NCBI GenBank assembly: GCA_031549175.1
Contig: JAVBQH010000058.1
Span: forward strand, 1 to 8,972
From: WRIS01 sp031549175
GTDB lineage: Bacteria; Actinomycetota; Coriobacteriia; Coriobacteriales; Eggerthellaceae
Length of the DNA stretch: 8,972 nt
Direction of reading: 5' to 3'
The notes below the pieces were generated by a model. The model was not told where the DNA came from, searched no databases, and saw nothing but the letters and a program-made list of their open reading frames with translations. Shown piece by piece: positions 5,634-8,972 of this stretch. The number at the start of each line of letters is the position of its first letter. Positions within the stretch are counted from its first letter, which is position 1. The translations under genes and the position numbers were made by a program.

Positions 5634-6107
5634 CTATCCGATGATCCTCATCAGTTCCTCCCTGTTTGCAAACGGGCGCGTCTGCCGGGTTGCGGAATCG
5701 ACCACATCGCCTTCCCATTCCTGGCCGTTGAGGCGCGACGTCCGCACCTTGAAGGAAAACGCCTGGCTGTTCGGCATCTCGTGACGCTCGAAGCTGTAGT
5801 CAAGGCTGTTGAGAACCCGCTTGATCTCGCCGGACAAAGAGGCCTGTTCTTCGTAGGAAACCGTTCCCTTCTCGCTGTTGAACAGAAGGTCGTCGGCCAC
5901 GTACACCGTACGGATCCTTTCCTTGCGCCTTTTCTCCACCTGGAAGATGATAACGATGCCCAAGGCGATCACCACCCACCAGATAATCGATACTACCAGA
6001 TCAAGCGGCTCATCCACATGGTTAAGCCCCAGCAGGTACCATGCTGCCAACAATAGCACTGAGACAATCGCGGCCAGGCTGTAAAAAATCCAGTTTCCGA
6101 TTTTCAT
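5634..6107 (-). CDS. Small two-helix membrane protein of unknown function
   Basis: I do not recognise the family. The 157-residue product has two N-terminal transmembrane helices (about residues 5-27 and 37-56) joined by a short acidic loop (HVDEPLD). A strongly basic KRRKERIR stretch (59-66) follows, which predicts a hairpin in the membrane with both ends in the cytoplasm. The remaining 90 residues are soluble, charged, mixed alpha/beta in character and without a motif I can name; ERHEMPNSQAFSFKVRT and RTSRLNGQEWEGDVVD look like paired beta strands. There is no signal-peptidase site. It begins one base after the stop of the large surface protein (TAAC then ATG) with AGGGG seven bases upstream, and is followed by a strong terminator, so the two form a coupled unit. 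A role in anchoring, localising or sensing the surface protein is only an inference. Confidence 0.8.
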   Translation of the reverse strand: MKIGNWIFYSLAAIVSVLLLAAWYLLGLNHVDEPLDLVVSIIWWVVIALGIVIIFQVEKRRKERIRTVYVADDLLFNSEKGTVSYEEQASLSGEIKRVLNSLDYSFERHEMPNSQAFSFKVRTSRLNGQEWEGDVVDSATRQTRPFANREELMRIIG

Positions 6108-6108
6108 G

Positions 6109-8972
6109 TTAGACCCCTGTTCCTTGCGTCATAGGGCGGTCGAAATCCTGGCTGCCGTAGTAGGGGGTCGGGGCGCCCGGGCCGCCGAGGAAGTTATCCT
6201 CGGAAGCCCTCAGGCTGTTCGTGAACCTGACCCTGCGAATGGCCACGCAGACCGTGTAGATGGCGGTGATGATGATGCCGAGGACCATGTAGATGTGCAC
6301 CCAGCAGACACCGTGGCTCTCTTGCAGCGGCGTGGTGTTGTCGCCGATCGTTGAGCCGGTGAAGGGCTGCGCCACAGTTGAAAGCGTCTCGACAACTGGA
6401 GACAAAATGGTATATACCGCAGGACTGCTGTAATAATAACTCGTAGAGCCACCGCCGTTCCCTCCGCCGCTGCCAGGAACGTCGGAATCTTTGACAAGGG
6501 TGATGACTATCGCTACCGTGTCGCTCGCTGCATTGGTAAACCGAACCGACACGTTCCCCGTTTGCTCGGCGGTGATTGCGGAGTTGATTACCGCGAGATC
6601 ATCTTGATTGACTCGTGCCAGCTCGGACGTTTTGTTCCCCCACTGGTCATAAACGGCCACTTTACCTAAACTGCGAACCATAGCCTCAGAAAGCGCTCCG
6701 CCCTTGACGTTGTATGAGAAGTTATTGCCGCCAATACCTGCTTTGTTACCTGCAGAATCAAAGACCGAGGCAACCACTTTTACCGACGCCTCGTCTGCGC
6801 CGGTTCCCGCATAGTAGGTGACATTGTAATCTCCGGTAATGGCATCAATACTTTTACCGTTGCCCGAAGAGGGGTAGACGTCAACCGCTTCAATAGGAAC
6901 ATCCATCCTACTTTCAGTCCACCATGCTTTAGCCAAACCGCGTGAGACGAGTTCTGTAAATTGAGCCGATGAGCTTTTTGCCTGATGTGCCTGCGCATCA
7001 GATATCGACATGATGAAGCCGCTTGCCACAATGGTGACCTTGCCAGCTGTGACCACCGTTCCGCGCTCCCATACGGCAGTAAGCTTCAGGTCGTTAGGGG
7101 GCATCCTGGTCGTGCTCGTCACCCAGCTGCTATCCGGCATCTGCCAACCGCGGAACACATGGCCGGCCTTGGTCGGAGGCTGCGAGGGGAAACCCGAAAC
7201 AGATGTGACAGCCGCGTCCTGGGGTACTCTCAAGCTGAGCGCGTCGAGCATCATGGCCTGGTCAGCGCCTTGGCTGTCGAAGGTCAGGTCGAAGATCGTC
7301 TTGTCGTAGTAGAGCTTCAGCACGAGGGTGCCGTCACCGGCGATGTTTCCGTTTGGAATCCGACCGCTATAGCTCGTGTTCTCGGTATAGTAGTCGTAGG
7401 TCTTGGCGGTAGCGGTGACTGCTGCCCCTGTGGTGCCGATCTTGTTCTCCGTCTCGTGGACTGCGTATGTGCCATTCGCCAATTTCCAATAGTGCTCGAC
7501 CTTGTAGGCGGTGTTGTTGTTTGCCGACCAGTGCGCTGTGTAGTCGCGGTCGCCGGTAGCAGCAGGGCCCACCATGACCGTCGTGGTATAAGGCGGCATC
7601 GTACCAAGGCCAGTGCCTGTCCAACCTGCAAAAGAATAGCCTGTTTTGGTTGGATTGTTAAGTGTGAACTGCGCTGTTTCAATTGTATAGGTTACTGGAT
7701 TTGCCGTGCCCACACTTCCGCCATCAAGATTGTAGTTTATCTTGTAGATCAGGGGCTTAAACTTGACCTCCACGCTTTGGTTGGCAGTGATGTTGTTTAT
7801 GGCGTAGGTGCCACCACTTGCCACACTGACCGCAGTCCCGTTCACTTTGATATAGTCAAGCTCGTAGCCTACAGTCGCTGTGGTCGAGACCAAAGATGAA
7901 GCATTGTAGTTAACCGTCGTGGGATTTGTGCTTGCACTACCGCCATTGTTGTCTACCACACTCACTGCAACCGTGTAGGTAAAGGGGCTTAGAGATACGG
8001 TAGCCACTAGATTCTCAACAACTTTTACCTGATAGAGCTGTGCGCGAGTAAGCGTGGTGCCAGCTGAGATATTCGTGCCATCGGTCAGTTGGACGTTCTT
8101 GTCAAGCTTCCACATCTGGGTTGTCGGATTATACCCCGTTTGTGTGATTGAGGCATCAATGGTCGGTGCGTTCCTGGGGGTATTGTTGTAATTGACGTAT
8201 TCTGCCGGATTCGGTGAGGCCCAGTTGATGAGGCCGGTACCGGCAGCGTAGGTTACCGTGGATGCCGACTTCAGGCCAACGCCCACGTATTCGTTCGAAA
8301 GGGGGGAGCCGGTAGTCACGCTGATTTCATAGGTGGCGCTACTGTGGTTTGTTGCCACGTTGGCCTGAGGGATATCCATATTCCAGTTCGTACCATTCGA
8401 ATGGGTGCCTGGCGTAGTGGTAGTGAAGCCCATAGTCGCATCGGCGTTGTTGATGGTCACCACATATTCGCCGACCTTCAGGTTATAAGGGATACCGCCG
8501 ACAAGCGAGGCGAAGCTGCCATCGGTGTTCACCGTCATAGGCAATGGTGGGATGCCGCCGTTCTTCTCCGTCAGGATCGCCGTTACTTTGCCTCCAGGGT
8601 TGGTAAAAGTCTCGCCGGCGTCTTTTATGCCATTTGCGTTGGCATCGTTGAACACCATGCCGAGCACGCCGGCTTTGGTGGGCTCGGCCGCTACAACCGA
8701 TCCGTAGACCCAGGTTCCAGTACCGTCGGCCTCACGCCAACCTTTTTGATAGCTTCTCCAGAAGTTCTGTTTGCCAAGCGTCGCATCGGCGTTTACCGAT
8801 ACTTGGAAGGTGGTCACTCCGCTCGCATCGGCGTCGATGGGTGCAGCTGCCACGAACTTCACCATCGTGACATCGGCAAAAGTTTTGCCCATCGGGAAAG
8901 ATCCTTGGGGGTAGAAGGTATAAGAGACCGGGACCCACGAATTCTCTGCCGTACCAGAATTGACAGCACCCG
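6109..8972 (-). CDS. Large multi-domain surface protein with C-terminal membrane anchor (N-terminus outside window)
   Basis: The frame is open to the right edge, so the gene starts outside; 953 residues are visible. Numbering from the first visible residue: an SdrD-B/CNA-B-like prealbumin domain (about 100-176, VFNDANANGIKDAGE then NTDGSF); beta-rich sequence with little signature (180-320); a divergent InlB-B/Flg_new-2-like module (about 323-405, GYELDYIKVNG and NNITANQSVEVKFK); a Flg_new (Listeria-Bacteroides) repeat (408-482, INYNLDGGS, GYSFAGW, YTAHW); a MucBP-like module (489-557, YKVEHYWK to LVLKLYYDK); a second Flg_new repeat (560-635, GHVFRGW, LTAVWE); two divergent Ig-like units (about 640-826); a GGGNGGGS linker; a transmembrane helix (888-911); an RR-rich boundary; and a cytoplasmic tail of about 40 residues. 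No LPXTG signal is present. An adhesin or structural envelope role is inferred. A methionine at 8892 is internal, not the start. Confidence 0.9.
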   Translation of the reverse strand, partial: GAVNSGTAENSWVPVSYTFYPQGSFPMGKTFADVTMVKFVAAAPIDADASGVTTFQVSVNADATLGKQNFWRSYQKGWREADGTGTWVYGSVVAAEPTKAGVLGMVFNDANANGIKDAGETFTNPGGKVTAILTEKNGGIPPLPMTVNTDGSFASLVGGIPYNLKVGEYVVTINNADATMGFTTTTPGTHSNGTNWNMDIPQANVATNHSSATYEISVTTGSPLSNEYVGVGLKSASTVTYAAGTGLINWASPNPAEYVNYNNTPRNAPTIDASITQTGYNPTTQMWKLDKNVQLTDGTNISAGTTLTRAQLYQVKVVENLVATVSLSPFTYTVAVSVVDNNGGSASTNPTTVNYNASSLVSTTATVGYELDYIKVNGTAVSVASGGTYAINNITANQSVEVKFKPLIYKINYNLDGGSVGTANPVTYTIETAQFTLNNPTKTGYSFAGWTGTGLGTMPPYTTTVMVGPAATGDRDYTAHWSANNNTAYKVEHYWKLANGTYAVHETENKIGTTGAAVTATAKTYDYYTENTSYSGRIPNGNIAGDGTLVLKLYYDKTIFDLTFDSQGADQAMMLDALSLRVPQDAAVTSVSGFPSQPPTKAGHVFRGWQMPDSSWVTSTTRMPPNDLKLTAVWERGTVVTAGKVTIVASGFIMSISDAQAHQAKSSSAQFTELVSRGLAKAWWTESRMDVPIEAVDVYPSSGNGKSIDAITGDYNVTYYAGTGADEASVKVVASVFDSAGNKAGIGGNNFSYNVKGGALSEAMVRSLGKVAVYDQWGNKTSELARVNQDDLAVINSAITAEQTGNVSVRFTNAASDTVAIVITLVKDSDVPGSGGGNGGGSTSYYYSSPAVYTILSPVVETLSTVAQPFTGSTIGDNTTPLQESHGVCWVHIYMVLGIIITAIYTVCVAIRRVRFTNSLRASEDNFLGGPGAPTPYYGSQDFDRPMTQGTGV

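Noticed and set aside
6985..7899. A 304-codon plus-strand open frame opposite the surface-protein gene
   Set aside because: It runs entirely antisense to a clear, domain-bearing coding sequence, has a Cys/His/Arg-rich translation typical of a shadow frame, and has no family resemblance or convincing ribosome site.
8890..8892. ATG at 8892 as the start of the surface protein
   Set aside because: The same frame continues without a stop to the window edge with surface-protein-like sequence, and no ribosome site precedes this ATG; it is an internal methionine.

Overview
The window comes from a GC-rich, probably Gram-positive bacterial chromosome. The gene set (menaquinone genes menF and menD, an UPF0237 ACT protein, GTP cyclohydrolase I, exonuclease III, a very large Gram-positive-style surface protein) and the GGGGACTGTCCCC-type intergenic palindromes suggest an actinobacterium of the Coriobacteriia/Eggerthellaceae kind. 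That placement is an inference from style and remembered gene content; no search was run. No tRNA, rRNA, CRISPR array, transposase or phage gene is visible.

Layout, left to right. (1) Positions 1-2220, minus strand: menF (isochorismate synthase, GTG start) runs into menD, which overlaps it by 8 bases and leaves the window at position 1. Together they take chorismate through isochorismate to SEPHCHC, the opening of classical menaquinone synthesis. (2) 2411-3366, minus strand: folE (GTP cyclohydrolase I), then a 119-bp gap, then a small UPF0237 ACT-domain protein. The gap holds a perfect 16-bp parS centromere site (2766-2781), the strongest non-coding signal in the window; it implies a ParABS system and a location in the origin-proximal part of the chromosome. 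(3) 3367-3681: a divergent control region with extended -10 promoters facing both ways and a cluster of GGGACA/TGTCCC inverted repeats between them. (4) 3682-4614, plus strand: an alpha/beta hydrolase, the only plus-strand gene. (5) 4652-5440, minus strand: exonuclease III, whose leader holds a near-perfect 35-bp palindrome three bases upstream of the Shine-Dalgarno. (6) 5548-8972, minus strand: a large multi-domain surface protein whose N-terminus lies beyond the right edge, followed after one base by a small two-helix membrane protein and then a convincing intrinsic terminator.

The most promising poorly described unit is the surface protein and its tightly coupled small membrane protein. 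The large protein mixes SdrD-B-like, InlB-B/Flg_new-like and MucBP-like modules and ends in a transmembrane helix with a long cytoplasmic tail instead of a sortase signal. The remaining genes are ordinary housekeeping functions.
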